From NCBI RefSeq assembly GCF_937873765.1, contig NZ_CALMZC010000015.1:1-64000 (forward strand): 64,000 bases of DNA, read 5' to 3'. The DNA is from an uncultured Thiothrix sp. (GTDB taxonomy: Bacteria > Pseudomonadota > Gammaproteobacteria > Thiotrichales > Thiotrichaceae). Shown one piece after another: positions 10,040 to 18,574 of this stretch (within the stretch, counting starts at the first letter, position 1; each line of letters opens with the position of its first letter). Made by a program: the position numbers and the translations under genes. Under the pieces are notes generated by a model, which saw nothing but the letters and a program-made list of their open reading frames with translations, made no database searches and was not told where the DNA came from.

Positions 10040-11848
10040 GTGAACAAACAAACGCTTGGTTTAGTGTTAATCATAGCCAGTGGCTACCCAGTTTTAACCC
10101 ATGCTTTGAGCTTAGGGGATATCCAGTTTAACTCGCGAGTGAACGAGCCGTTTAAGGCGCGTATTGAGTTATTGCATGCGACTCCACAAGAGCTAAGCAA
10201 GCTGCAAGTACATATCGCACCCCCGAGTATTTTTGCACAAGCTCAACTCCAACGTCCCGCGTTTATAGATAGTTTAAAGTTTGCTCGTTCGGCTAAAAAC
10301 GGCAAACACTATCTGATCATTAGTTCTCCTCAGCCTGTTGTTGAAGCTGATTTTAATCTTTTACTGGAGGTTACTAGCTCTAAAGGTGACTTACTCAAGC
10401 GTTATTCGGTTAGCTTAAACGATAGTGCTGAGTCAAGTTCTAAAGATGAGATTGCTCAACCATCAGGTGCAAAGCTAACGAATCCAGCCTCTATTGAAAA
10501 GCTAGCTGCACCAGTACAGGCTAGGCCAACGGTAGTTAATCAAGAGGTTCAGCCAATCTTAGCGTTGGCACAAGCTCCCGAGGGGATTACTGATAACCCA
10601 GTCGTAGAAACTAGACCAGTTGTCGATGCACCGAATACGCCTTTGAATTTAGCTGTGGACACTGATCAACTCAGTGCTAGTACAGTGATCGAACCTGAAG
10701 CTGCGGTGCCTATACCAGTGAGTATACCGATTGAGCGTTCAGCAGGTATCAGACCGAATACGGCTAAAGTAGCGATTCCGTTGCCTCAATTAGCGTTCAA
10801 ATATAAATATCGTGTACGCAAAAACGATACCATTTTCAGCATTGCTGAGCGTCTAAGGGTAGGACAATTAAACTTAGACGAGAAGGTCTTAGCTTTATAT
10901 GCGCGTAATCCTAAGGCTTTTGTGAATGGAGATCTTACCCAATTAAAGCGGGGGGCTGTGCTGCGTACACCCAGTGTAGTTGGTAGGAAGCCTTCAGCAA
11001 CACCTATTCCTAGATCCACTCAGCTTGTTAGAAAAGCTCTTCCACTTGAACGCCCCGTGCAGGCGCAAGCGATTAAACACAAATTTGTGTCTGCACCAGT
11101 ATTGCCTGCAACTCGGGTGTTAGCCAGTGTACCTGCTCTGATTGATTCGCCTTTAGCACGTGCGGTGCATGAGTTACAAGTTAATTCACAGCTTCAACTG
11201 GTTGATTTACAGGAACGCTTAACTCAAGCTCAACAGTTATTACAAGTACGTGTGCAGGAAAGTAATCAACTGAAAGAGTTAGTTCAAGAAAAAAACCGTT
11301 TGCTAAGCCGGCGGGAAGCAGAGTTAGCTGAGTTGCAGGCGCAAGCTCAAGTGGTTCAACAACAAGCGCAAGCTCAAATTTCAATGAATGCAGGCGTTGC
11401 AGGGCCAGAGGGTAAAACTGAGGTGGAGACGGTGTTATCTGTACCGCAACCTAGATCTGTAACCGATGAAAATACTTGGCAAGGTGTGTTGACTTCGCCC
11501 TTAGTGTGGCAGGTAAGCGGTGCTAGTACTCTATTGTTGCTTTTACTGAGTTTTTGGCAAAGACGCCGGAATGCTGATCAACTCATGCAGTTACAAGTCC
11601 AAAACAGCATTTTAATGCCAGAAATTTATGCCGATGAGCAAGCTGAGGTAGCTAAACAGGAAACTAATTTATTAGATTTCTTATGGGGTGAAGAAGAATT
11701 AGAGCAAGCGCGGGAGCAGTTGCAAAACTTGCGGCACTCAATGGCGAGTTTACGAGAGCAGAGTCAGCGCTTACAGGCTTATCTAAACCCGACTTCACCG
11801 TTGAGTGCCAGATCGATTACTTCACTACAGGCAAGCTATCAACTTTGA
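10040..11848 (+). CDS. fimV: FimV-like peptidoglycan-binding polar protein, short form
   Basis: FimV proteins are inner-membrane hub proteins involved in type IV pilus assembly and polar organisation. A signal peptide (residues 1-23) is followed by the FimV N-terminal domain, starting LSLGDIQFNSRVNEPFKARI. A LysM domain follows around 253-313 (YRVRKNDTIFSIAERL), then a Gln-rich coiled coil (about 375-450), one membrane helix near 487-507 and a cytoplasmic tail with another coiled coil. The start is GTG with GAGGG seven bases upstream. At 602 residues it is shorter than typical FimV (800-1000) and lacks the long acidic tail and C-terminal TPR domain. The 3' end overlaps the convergent downstream gene by 32 bases. 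Confidence 0.85.
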   Translation: MNKQTLGLVLIIASGYPVLTHALSLGDIQFNSRVNEPFKARIELLHATPQELSKLQVHIAPPSIFAQAQLQRPAFIDSLKFARSAKNGKHYLIISSPQPVVEADFNLLLEVTSSKGDLLKRYSVSLNDSAESSSKDEIAQPSGAKLTNPASIEKLAAPVQARPTVVNQEVQPILALAQAPEGITDNPVVETRPVVDAPNTPLNLAVDTDQLSASTVIEPEAAVPIPVSIPIERSAGIRPNTAKVAIPLPQLAFKYKYRVRKNDTIFSIAERLRVGQLNLDEKVLALYARNPKAFVNGDLTQLKRGAVLRTPSVVGRKPSATPIPRSTQLVRKALPLERPVQAQAIKHKFVSAPVLPATRVLASVPALIDSPLARAVHELQVNSQLQLVDLQERLTQAQQLLQVRVQESNQLKELVQEKNRLLSRREAELAELQAQAQVVQQQAQAQISMNAGVAGPEGKTEVETVLSVPQPRSVTDENTWQGVLTSPLVWQVSGASTLLLLLLSFWQRRRNADQLMQLQVQNSILMPEIYADEQAEVAKQETNLLDFLWGEEELEQAREQLQNLRHSMASLREQSQRLQAYLNPTSPLSARSITSLQASYQL

Positions 11849-12395
11849 CCGTACCATGCTGGCTGGTAAAGCTGAGTTTGTAACCCGAGCCATCTTGTTG
11901 TTGGGATACTCCAGCAATTTGATGGTCTTGAGTGTCATAGACAGTTATTTTACCATCTTGCTCGATGGCTAAACGTTCGGTTGCAGGAAACCAAGCATAA
12001 CGTGTTTGGTTCTGTGCACCGCTAGTACTAGGGCTACCTAAATTACTTGGCCACCATTGACTGATTTGGTTGGATGAGCCATTCGAACCCACCTCCCCAG
12101 ATTCGCTTGCAGTAGTTTCGATTAATTTCGAACCACTGGCTAAAGCACTAGATAAGTCATTACCAAGGTTTTCTACCGTGGATTTTAAGTTCTGATTGAA
12201 CATATCACCGATCATAATCATGCCATTCAGCATCCACTGCCCGAAACCACCCAAGTCAGGGTGATTGAATTGCGCCATCGTACCATTACCATTACGAATC
12301 GCTTCTAACATCGTGCTGACCGCTTCCGGCGACAAGTGATAACGCTGTGCTAATTGCTCAACTAACGCTTGACCATCTGGGGTTAATTTAATCAT
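11817..12395 (-). CDS. Conserved protein with N-terminal SHOCT-like helical segment
   Basis: 192 residues, no signal peptide and no membrane segment. The N-terminal part (LTPDGQALVEQLAQRY, then AVSTMLEAIRNGNGTMAQFN) is a conserved helical block I associate with SHOCT-domain hypothetical proteins. A Met/Gly-rich helix (GQWMLNGMIMIGDMF) follows, then a Ser/Gly/Asn-rich linker and a C-terminal beta-rich part. Function unknown. The gene runs towards fimV and its last 32 bases are also the last bases of fimV in the other strand. It has its own upstream gap of 169 bases. Confidence 0.7.
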   Translation of the reverse strand: MIKLTPDGQALVEQLAQRYHLSPEAVSTMLEAIRNGNGTMAQFNHPDLGGFGQWMLNGMIMIGDMFNQNLKSTVENLGNDLSSALASGSKLIETTASESGEVGSNGSSNQISQWWPSNLGSPSTSGAQNQTRYAWFPATERLAIEQDGKITVYDTQDHQIAGVSQQQDGSGYKLSFTSQHGTVKVDSLPVVK

Positions 12396-12564
12396 GTATA
12401 CACTCCAAAATTTTTATATAAGCTCGTTCTAGCGGCTATTTTAAGTATGGTAGGTTCTGTCTAAGTTGTTTAGAAAGTATAGGGACAAAAAGTAATGGAA
12501 TAGTAATAAGCCCTTAAGCCTTAGCTACACTCAATAAGCTCAGGATTAAGAAGGGGATCTATTG

Positions 12565-13365
12565 ATGAATTTATCCAATCTTCAGTTGTTATGGCTCAAT
12601 ACCATTAGTTTTATTTTAATGTTGGGTCTCAATAGTGTGGGCACACTGGGTAGCTTAAATGGTGTCACGGTTTCGGAAGTGAGTGCACAATATCATACGT
12701 TGCTAACGCCTGCTGGCTATGCTTTTAGTATTTGGAGCTTAATTTATTTACTGCTGATTGGCTTTTTAGGTTATCAATGGTTCAGCTATCGAGCCGGAGA
12801 GCCTGAGCACTCGCTGCAGCCAGCCGGTATTTGGTTTACTGTAAGCAACGTATTTAACACCCTGTGGATTATTGCTTGGGTATCAGGCGCGATAGGTTTA
12901 GCTTTCTTATTGATTCTGGGTTTGTTTATTAGCTTATTCCAATTAGTTTTGCGTTTGCGCTTAGAAATTTGGGATGCACCGGTGCGGATTATTCTGTTTG
13001 TATGGTGGCCGATTTGTATTTATATTGGTTGGGTGACTTTAGCTACGGGATTGAATTTAAGTGCTTGGCTGAAGGCGGTTTTTGAGACACCCCCCTTCTT
13101 TTCCGGCGAGTTTTGGGCGATTGTAGCCTTAGCCGCGTTGACAAGTATTTATTTGCTGTGGATACAGTTGCGCAATATGCGCGAAGCCTCGTTAGTGGCG
13201 ATTTGGGGGATGGTAGCGATTGCGGTCAATCAGTGGCAAGACAGTCGGATAGTGAGTATTTTTGCTCTGATAGGCTGTGTGGTTTTATTAGCACGAGCAA
13301 CGCAGCATGCTTTAAGTAATCGAGCCACTTTGCCGCAAAATAAACTCAAACGCGGTGAATTCTGA
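12565..13365 (+). CDS. TspO/MBR-related tryptophan-rich membrane protein
   Basis: A polytopic inner-membrane protein (about 266 residues, 7-8 predicted helices) with the LTPAGYAFSIWSLIYLLLIG block typical of the extended TspO-like family (YtaB type). Tryptophans are frequent. TspO proteins bind tetrapyrroles or related ligands; the ligand here is unknown. The ATG at 12565 is preferred over the TTG one codon earlier because AAGGGG (12551-12556) sits about eight bases upstream. Stand-alone gene, or the first of a loose unit with the dioxygenase 31 bases downstream. Confidence 0.7.
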   Translation: MNLSNLQLLWLNTISFILMLGLNSVGTLGSLNGVTVSEVSAQYHTLLTPAGYAFSIWSLIYLLLIGFLGYQWFSYRAGEPEHSLQPAGIWFTVSNVFNTLWIIAWVSGAIGLAFLLILGLFISLFQLVLRLRLEIWDAPVRIILFVWWPICIYIGWVTLATGLNLSAWLKAVFETPPFFSGEFWAIVALAALTSIYLLWIQLRNMREASLVAIWGMVAIAVNQWQDSRIVSIFALIGCVVLLARATQHALSNRATLPQNKLKRGEF

Positions 13366-13396
13366 GGTTTAAGTTTAGATTTGGAGCAGCACCACT

Positions 13397-14530
13397 ATGT
13401 TAGTGTTGGGAGATAAAGGCTTAGAGCTAAGCTTTAGTAATGGCGACACGGCCTATTTTAATTACTATTGGCTGCGTGATAATTGCGCTAGTTCTTGGGA
13501 TGCAGAGACTCAAGAGCGTGTCTACGATATTCTTGAAGAGCCGGATGATTTAAAGCCGAAAACCGTTCAAGTTAAAAGTTCGACCCTCGTGATTGAATGG
13601 CCAGACGGGCATCAAAGCAATTATGAGTTGGCGTGGTTGGCTCGTTGGTATTCTAAAGATAATCAGCCTTGTTTAGGTCATGGCGATCTCGCTCAACGTA
13701 AGCGCAAGCCCTGGTATGCGGATCATTACCCGCAGGTAAAACGCTTTAGCTTGCCAGAGTTAGTTGCGCAACCAGCTAAAGTCGCGGATTGGATCGAAGC
13801 TCTGTTGGATGAAGGCATTGCCCTTTTAACCGAAATGCCCAATAGCAATGAAGGTTTGCAGCATGCCTGTGAGTTAATGGGTGTAGTACGCGCCTCCTTT
13901 TCTGGTTATACCTTTGATGTGCGCACCGAAGCAAATCCGGTGAATTTGGCCTATACCAATAAAGCTTTGGAGTTACATACCGATTTGCCACCGGAAGAAT
14001 TAGCACCGGGCATACAATTCCTACATTGCCGCGTGAATGATGCGCTGGGGGGAGAAAGTTTATTCGTCGATGCGTGTAGCGTGGCGCAGGCGTTTCAGGC
14101 ACACTATCCGGGCTACTTTAGTCTGCTAACCGAGCTAAAAGTCCCCTTCCGCTATACCACTAATTTTCAAGATGTACGGGCGCGTCAAGTCATCATTGAG
14201 TTGGATCCGCATAATGGTGAAGTTAGTGGGATTCATTTCAGTCAGCACCTCGCCGATGTATTTGATTTCCCGCCCGATGTGATGGATGAGTTTTATCCAG
14301 CTTTCCGCAAGTTTGGACAAATGTTGCAAGACCCCAAGTATCTAATGCGGTTTCGTCTGAATGCAGGGGAGTGCATTGTATTTGATAATCATCGTGTGGT
14401 GCATGGGCGTACTTCATTTGTAGCGGGGAGTGGGGCGCGGCATTTGCGTGGCTGCTACGTAGATCGTAATGAAATGCGCAGTACTTACCGCGGTTTGCGT
14501 GCTAAATACCCCAGCGATAAGGATAATTAG
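13397..14530 (+). CDS. Gamma-butyrobetaine hydroxylase-like Fe(II)/2-oxoglutarate dioxygenase
   Basis: 377 residues in two domains. The N-terminal DUF971/GBBH-like domain contains YWLRDNCASSWDAETQERVY, where a cysteine helps bind zinc in family members. The C-terminal TauD-like double-stranded beta-helix has the iron ligands His-x-Asp in ELHTDLPPEE and the distal His in RVVHGRTSF. The family hydroxylates gamma-butyrobetaine (to carnitine), trimethyllysine or trimethylaminoethylphosphonate; the exact substrate is not decidable from sequence. The stop codon is followed at once by the ATG of a class II aldolase gene, so the two are surely co-translated. Confidence 0.85.
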   Translation: MLVLGDKGLELSFSNGDTAYFNYYWLRDNCASSWDAETQERVYDILEEPDDLKPKTVQVKSSTLVIEWPDGHQSNYELAWLARWYSKDNQPCLGHGDLAQRKRKPWYADHYPQVKRFSLPELVAQPAKVADWIEALLDEGIALLTEMPNSNEGLQHACELMGVVRASFSGYTFDVRTEANPVNLAYTNKALELHTDLPPEELAPGIQFLHCRVNDALGGESLFVDACSVAQAFQAHYPGYFSLLTELKVPFRYTTNFQDVRARQVIIELDPHNGEVSGIHFSQHLADVFDFPPDVMDEFYPAFRKFGQMLQDPKYLMRFRLNAGECIVFDNHRVVHGRTSFVAGSGARHLRGCYVDRNEMRSTYRGLRAKYPSDKDN

Positions 14531-15271
14531 ATGAATTCCCCGATAAGTTATTGGCAGGAGCGGGTCGATTTAGCGGCGGCTTTTCAATGGACGGCGCGTT
14601 TGAATATGCATGAGGCGGTGGCCAATCATTTTTCCTTAGCGGTGAATCCTGCAGGCACGCAGTTTTTAATTAATCCCAATCAGCGTCATTTTGCTTTGAT
14701 TAAAGCCAGTGATTTACTGCTCTTAGATGCAAATGATCCAAGTACGATGGATCGTGCCGATGCACCCGACCCCACTGCTTGGGGTTTGCATGGCTCCATT
14801 CATCGCTTATGCCCACAGGCGCGTTGTGTGATGCATGTGCATTCAATTTATTCCACGGTGCTTGCTTGTTTAGCCGATAGCCATCTGCCGCCAATTGACC
14901 AAAATACCGCGACTTTCTATGAGCGTTATGTGATTGATGAGCAATTCGGTGGGTTAGCGTTTACTGAAGAAGGCGAGCGTTGCGCGGCTTTGCTGAGTGA
15001 CCCAAAAAAGAAAGTAATGATTATGGGAAATCATGGCTTATTAGTGTTGGGGAATAACGTCGCGGATACTTTCAATCGCTTGTATTACTTCGAGCGTGCC
15101 GCAGAAACCTATATTCGCGCTTTGCAAACCGGTAGGCCTTTGCGGGTATTAGCGCATGAAGTTGCAGCCCGCACGGTGAGTGAGTTGGACGATTATCCGG
15201 GGCAAGCAGAGCGACATTTAGCAGATATTAAAACCTTGTTGGAGCGGGCAGGTTCTGATTATGCGAGCTAA
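14531..15271 (+). CDS. Class II aldolase/adducin family protein
   Basis: 246 residues with the class II aldolase fold. Metal-binding histidines are seen in VMHVHSIYSTVLACL and a third in MIMGNHGLLVLGN. Relatives include fuculose-phosphate aldolase and adducin-like proteins that act on hydroxylated carbonyl substrates. The gene starts with no gap after the dioxygenase gene and ends six bases from a convergent gene. The fusion-like arrangement suggests that it acts on the hydroxylated product of its partner, but this is inference. Confidence 0.85.
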   Translation: MNSPISYWQERVDLAAAFQWTARLNMHEAVANHFSLAVNPAGTQFLINPNQRHFALIKASDLLLLDANDPSTMDRADAPDPTAWGLHGSIHRLCPQARCVMHVHSIYSTVLACLADSHLPPIDQNTATFYERYVIDEQFGGLAFTEEGERCAALLSDPKKKVMIMGNHGLLVLGNNVADTFNRLYYFERAAETYIRALQTGRPLRVLAHEVAARTVSELDDYPGQAERHLADIKTLLERAGSDYAS

Positions 15272-15277
15272 AGTTTA

Positions 15278-15964
15278 TTAATCGGCAGGCTTGAGAGGTT
15301 CTACAATAGCCTCTGAAATTTGATAGCCGACTGGAGCCAGTTTAGTTTGTGCGGCTTCCACACTGATCACACCAGAGACGTTAACGGGTTCATAAATTTG
15401 CTCCATGTGAATGCTTTTATCCGCTTGTGGACGGACTAAGATGGTTTGATTAACAGGGGGAGGTGGTACATGAATACAAGCCCCAAAGTAGGGGACTAAT
15501 AAGAATTCTTTAACTGAACCATGTTGCTCATCGACTTCTAAGGGGGAGACGAAACCTTTAAGTTGAATGCGTTTACCATTTAAAGCGGGATTGGTCGGTG
15601 CTGTATTTAACTCGTTCTGCATCTGATCCATCAGTTTATCGCCTGCCTCCACCTCCTCATCGCTGATCTTATCCAGCAACGGTTGATATTTGCGCATAAT
15701 ATCAGCTAAACCCTTTCCCGGTAGTTCTAATGACTCCCAATCCAGTACCTCATACTCTGAACTGGAATGAGCTTGGCTCACTGGCTCTGTTTGTATGGGG
15801 TTAGCTGCTGTATTGGTATTCGTGATTGCAATCGCTGTTTGTATTAGCGCTGCTTGCTGAGCGGGTACTGGATTTTGGGGGGGGTGGCTAGCCTGTTCCT
15901 TGCTATCTGAACAAGCATTGAGTGCCAAACCTAACACTAATAAGCTTAATAAACGTTTATTCAT
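15278..15964 (-). CDS. DUF3299 lipoprotein of a zinc-uptake locus
   Basis: 228 residues with a lipoprotein signal whose lipobox is LNAC (cleavage before Cys19). After a Gln/Ala/Thr-rich linker comes the DUF3299 domain (LKGFVSPLEVD, FLLVPYFGACIHVPPPPVNQ), an OB-like beta domain. The frame is open much further upstream but that part lies inside the permease gene in another frame; the ATG at 15964 sits two bases after the permease stop. DUF3299 proteins recur with DUF2796 proteins and FtsX-type ABC exporters or importers under Zur control in Vibrio and Pseudomonas. Confidence 0.85.
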   Translation of the reverse strand: MNKRLLSLLVLGLALNACSDSKEQASHPPQNPVPAQQAALIQTAIAITNTNTAANPIQTEPVSQAHSSSEYEVLDWESLELPGKGLADIMRKYQPLLDKISDEEVEAGDKLMDQMQNELNTAPTNPALNGKRIQLKGFVSPLEVDEQHGSVKEFLLVPYFGACIHVPPPPVNQTILVRPQADKSIHMEQIYEPVNVSGVISVEAAQTKLAPVGYQISEAIVEPLKPAD

Positions 15965-15966
15965 AA

Positions 15967-17226
15967 CTAAGTTCTGATCGTTAAACCATCTTGCAATGAG
16001 CGTCGGTAGGCGATAGTTCCGGGCAATAAACTTAAAATTAGGGCTAAGCTTGCTACTAAAGTAATCAAACCTAAGCTGCTTGAGTCGGGTAGCCATGTGC
16101 GTAAATAAAAACCATATTCTGCGATCACCCACGGTTGTGCCGTCCAGACTAGAACAGACACTAGCAGCATACCAAGCAAACATCCCACTAAGGTTAATAC
16201 TAAGGCTTCTAAGATAAACAGCAGAAGAATATGGTAGGGATGTGCACCGACTGCGCGTAAAATCGCCATTTCGCGCCGCCGCTCATTGAGGGTAGAGAGC
16301 ACCGTTGTCAACATGCCCACCAAGCCTGCTATCACCACAAAGCCACTGATAATGCGTAAGACGGTTTCAAATAGACCCAAGGCTTGCCATAAATCAGCCA
16401 GTGCTACACCGGGCAAAATCGCTAGCAGTGGTTCACGCTTATAATGATTAATTTCGCGCTGTACCTGAAAGGCAGTCGTGCGTGTTTTCAAGCCAAGCAA
16501 AAACGCTGTAATCAGTTTAGGTTGCAGGTTTTTCTTTACCGCTTCTTCGGCGCTAATACTATAGCCACTGATTTTTGTACCTGCCACCCAATCAATGTGT
16601 ACAGCTTCCAAACCTTCCAAGGTGATATGTACAGTACGATCTAGCGGTGTACCCGTCGGTTTGAGAATACCGGTGACTGTAAAAGGTTTATCTGCATGTA
16701 AGGCCGTGCTCACTGTACTCGTCCCGTGAGCAATTACGATTTTATCACCGAGTTGATAGCCCAATTTACGGGAAACTTCCGCGCCTAATACCGTATCAAA
16801 CACTCCAGCAAAGGCTTGACCTTGGGCGAATTCCAGTGTGCGTTTATCGCCAAAACGATAATAGCGGAAATAATCTTGGTTGGTGCCCAAGACACGAAAA
16901 CCTCGGTGCGAATCCCCTAAGGAAAGCGGAATGGTCCAAGCAATTTGTGGATTGGCAGCAAGTTCTTGATAGGATTTCCAGCTAATATTGTTGGTGGCAT
17001 TTCCTATACGAAACACGCTGTAAAGCAATAATTGCACCGAACCACTCCGTGCGCCCACCACTAAATCCGTACCAGAAATCGTACTTAAGAAACTGGCTTT
17101 TGCTTCTTTACGAATGTAGTCCACGCCTAGTAATAAAGCGATACTAATGGCAATAGCTAAGATGGTAAGCAACACACTCGATCGGCGATTCCAGAGACTC
17201 AGCAGGGTTAATTTCAGCAAAATCAT
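15967..17226 (-). CDS. FtsX-type ABC transporter permease (zinc locus)
   Basis: 419 residues, MacB/LolC type topology: one N-terminal membrane helix (about 14-34), a large periplasmic domain, then three helices (about 290-310, 335-360, 385-405) forming the FtsX domain. The segment TVLSTLNERRREMAILRAVGA is a typical coupling region. Translation is coupled to the ATPase gene by an ATGA overlap (17223-17226). It is the membrane part of the putative zinc-responsive transporter. Confidence 0.9.
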   Translation of the reverse strand: MILLKLTLLSLWNRRSSVLLTILAIAISIALLLGVDYIRKEAKASFLSTISGTDLVVGARSGSVQLLLYSVFRIGNATNNISWKSYQELAANPQIAWTIPLSLGDSHRGFRVLGTNQDYFRYYRFGDKRTLEFAQGQAFAGVFDTVLGAEVSRKLGYQLGDKIVIAHGTSTVSTALHADKPFTVTGILKPTGTPLDRTVHITLEGLEAVHIDWVAGTKISGYSISAEEAVKKNLQPKLITAFLLGLKTRTTAFQVQREINHYKREPLLAILPGVALADLWQALGLFETVLRIISGFVVIAGLVGMLTTVLSTLNERRREMAILRAVGAHPYHILLLFILEALVLTLVGCLLGMLLVSVLVWTAQPWVIAEYGFYLRTWLPDSSSLGLITLVASLALILSLLPGTIAYRRSLQDGLTIRT

Positions 17227-17897
17227 CTTGAATTGACCTGCTGCAAATCTAAACTACGTGGAAAATAGTGTGCTATTTGTGGGTCGTGGCTCACAAAGAT
17301 AATCGTACTGCCTTGTGCTTCCGCTTCGCTGAATAAGAGCTTGAGGAAATGATCGCGAGTATCGGTATCTAAGGCCGAAGTTGGCTCATCGGCAATAATC
17401 AATTCTGGTTTACCTATGAGAGCGCGTGCCACAGCAACTCGTTGTTGTTGCCCCACACTTAAGGCAGTCACTGCGCGGGTATTCATCGGTGTGCTTAGGC
17501 CTAAATGTTCCAATAAGCGTATGGCAGTGGCGGATACATCACCTACTTGCTCGCGTCGCCGCTTAGAAAATTCACAAGGCAATGTCACATTGTCCAACAC
17601 GGACAGATAGGGGAGTAAATTGAATTGTTGGAAAATAATGCCTAGATGATCGGCCCGAAAACGATCTCGTGCCGCTGGGGAAAGCTGGGTTAGCCCTTGT
17701 TCTAATACCTGTAATTGACCACGGTTAGGTGTGAGAATACCCGCTAGTAAATTTAATAAAGTGGTTTTACCACTGCCGCTTGCACCCCGAATAAACAGGT
17801 GCTCGCCCTGCATTACTATCAGTTCATCTAACGACAAGGTATTACTAGCCTGATTCGGCCAGCAAAAACGCAAATCGTGTAGCTCAATCACTTTCAT
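17223..17897 (-). CDS. ABC transporter ATP-binding protein (LolD-like, zinc locus)
   Basis: 224 residues with Walker A GASGSGKTT (about residues 38-46), signature ALSVGQQQRVAVARAL and Walker B IIADEPTSALD. The closest subfamily is LolD/MacB, which pairs with FtsX-type permeases such as the next gene. Four-base overlaps join it to both neighbours. Confidence 0.93.
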   Translation of the reverse strand: MKVIELHDLRFCWPNQASNTLSLDELIVMQGEHLFIRGASGSGKTTLLNLLAGILTPNRGQLQVLEQGLTQLSPAARDRFRADHLGIIFQQFNLLPYLSVLDNVTLPCEFSKRRREQVGDVSATAIRLLEHLGLSTPMNTRAVTALSVGQQQRVAVARALIGKPELIIADEPTSALDTDTRDHFLKLLFSEAEAQGSTIIFVSHDPQIAHYFPRSLDLQQVNSR

Positions 17898-18496
17898 GGA
17901 ATTAACTTAATCGGCTCATTTGTTTCTAAAGTCGCGGCTGAAGCATTTTGCCCAGTTACCCATTCCACTTCTAATTTTTTAAAGCCACTAAAGGTCGTGA
18001 AAAACTGGGGCGTGATAGTTTTTAAGGCGGTGGGTTGTGCACAACTAAACAGCCAATTGACAACCACATCGCGATGGGTTGGTTCGTCATTCGCTGCATG
18101 CTCGTGCTCATGTTTATCCCGTTCAGTATTTTCGGTAGACTTTTCATTCTCTACTTGCCCACCTGCTAATTCTGCTTTCTCAAATTTACATTGTGCTGCT
18201 GCGTCCAAGGCAAATAAGTCAGCACCCGCTGCTAATTTGGCTGAAGTTTCAGCTACCACTTTTTTATCAGCTTCTGAACTTGCCTCATGTTCAAAACCAT
18301 ACACATTCGCAGCAGGTGAGTCGAGAGTGATCTCCACTAATTTATCGGCAAGGGCAATCCTTAAATGCGCGACACCATGCTGATGAGTTCCGTGTTCTTC
18401 GTATGATTGCTCTTCGACGGCTCTTATAGAATCAGCTTGGCTGATAGCGGCTAAGGCTAAAAAACTAACTAAGAGTGTTAAACGTAGCTGAAACAT
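17894..18496 (-). CDS. zrgA: DUF2796 periplasmic zinc-binding protein (ZrgA-like)
   Basis: About 200 residues with a cleavable signal peptide (LRLTLLVSFLALAAISQA). The N-terminus has HGTHQHGVAHLRIAL, the DUF2796 hallmark. A central low-complexity stretch is rich in His and Glu (RDKHEHEHAANDEPTHRD) and can bind zinc. The start at 18496 is chosen for the signal peptide and for AGAGG just upstream. From memory of the family, DUF2796 proteins are Zur-regulated periplasmic components of a zinc transporter (Vibrio zrgABCDE, a Pseudomonas equivalent). Two Zur-like operators lie directly upstream. Gene symbol by analogy only. Confidence 0.82.
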   Translation of the reverse strand: MFQLRLTLLVSFLALAAISQADSIRAVEEQSYEEHGTHQHGVAHLRIALADKLVEITLDSPAANVYGFEHEASSEADKKVVAETSAKLAAGADLFALDAAAQCKFEKAELAGGQVENEKSTENTERDKHEHEHAANDEPTHRDVVVNWLFSCAQPTALKTITPQFFTTFSGFKKLEVEWVTGQNASAATLETNEPIKLIP

Positions 18497-18510
18497 AAGT
18501 CCTCTTCTAA

Positions 18511-18531
18511 AAATGCAATTAAGTTGCATTT
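18511..18531. promoter_or_regulatory. Zur-like operator, promoter-proximal to zrgA
   Basis: The near-perfect palindrome AAATGCAATTAAGTTGCATTT has core TGCAA-N5-TTGCA. It begins 15 bases upstream of the zrgA start, where bound repressor would block transcription or initiation. Confidence 0.75.
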
Positions 18532-18553
18532 AATTCTAGATGCCTTAAGTTTT

Positions 18554-18574
18554 AAATGCAACTATGTTGCATTT
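18554..18574. promoter_or_regulatory. Zur-like operator, distal to zrgA
   Basis: AAATGCAACTATGTTGCATTT is a second copy of the same palindrome, 43 bases from the first (four helical turns). It overlaps the last codons and stop of the repressor gene. Confidence 0.75.

Noticed and set aside
18121..18170. His/Glu-rich stretch in the DUF2796 gene as a DNA repeat
   Set aside because: Low complexity at protein level only; codons vary and there is no DNA periodicity.
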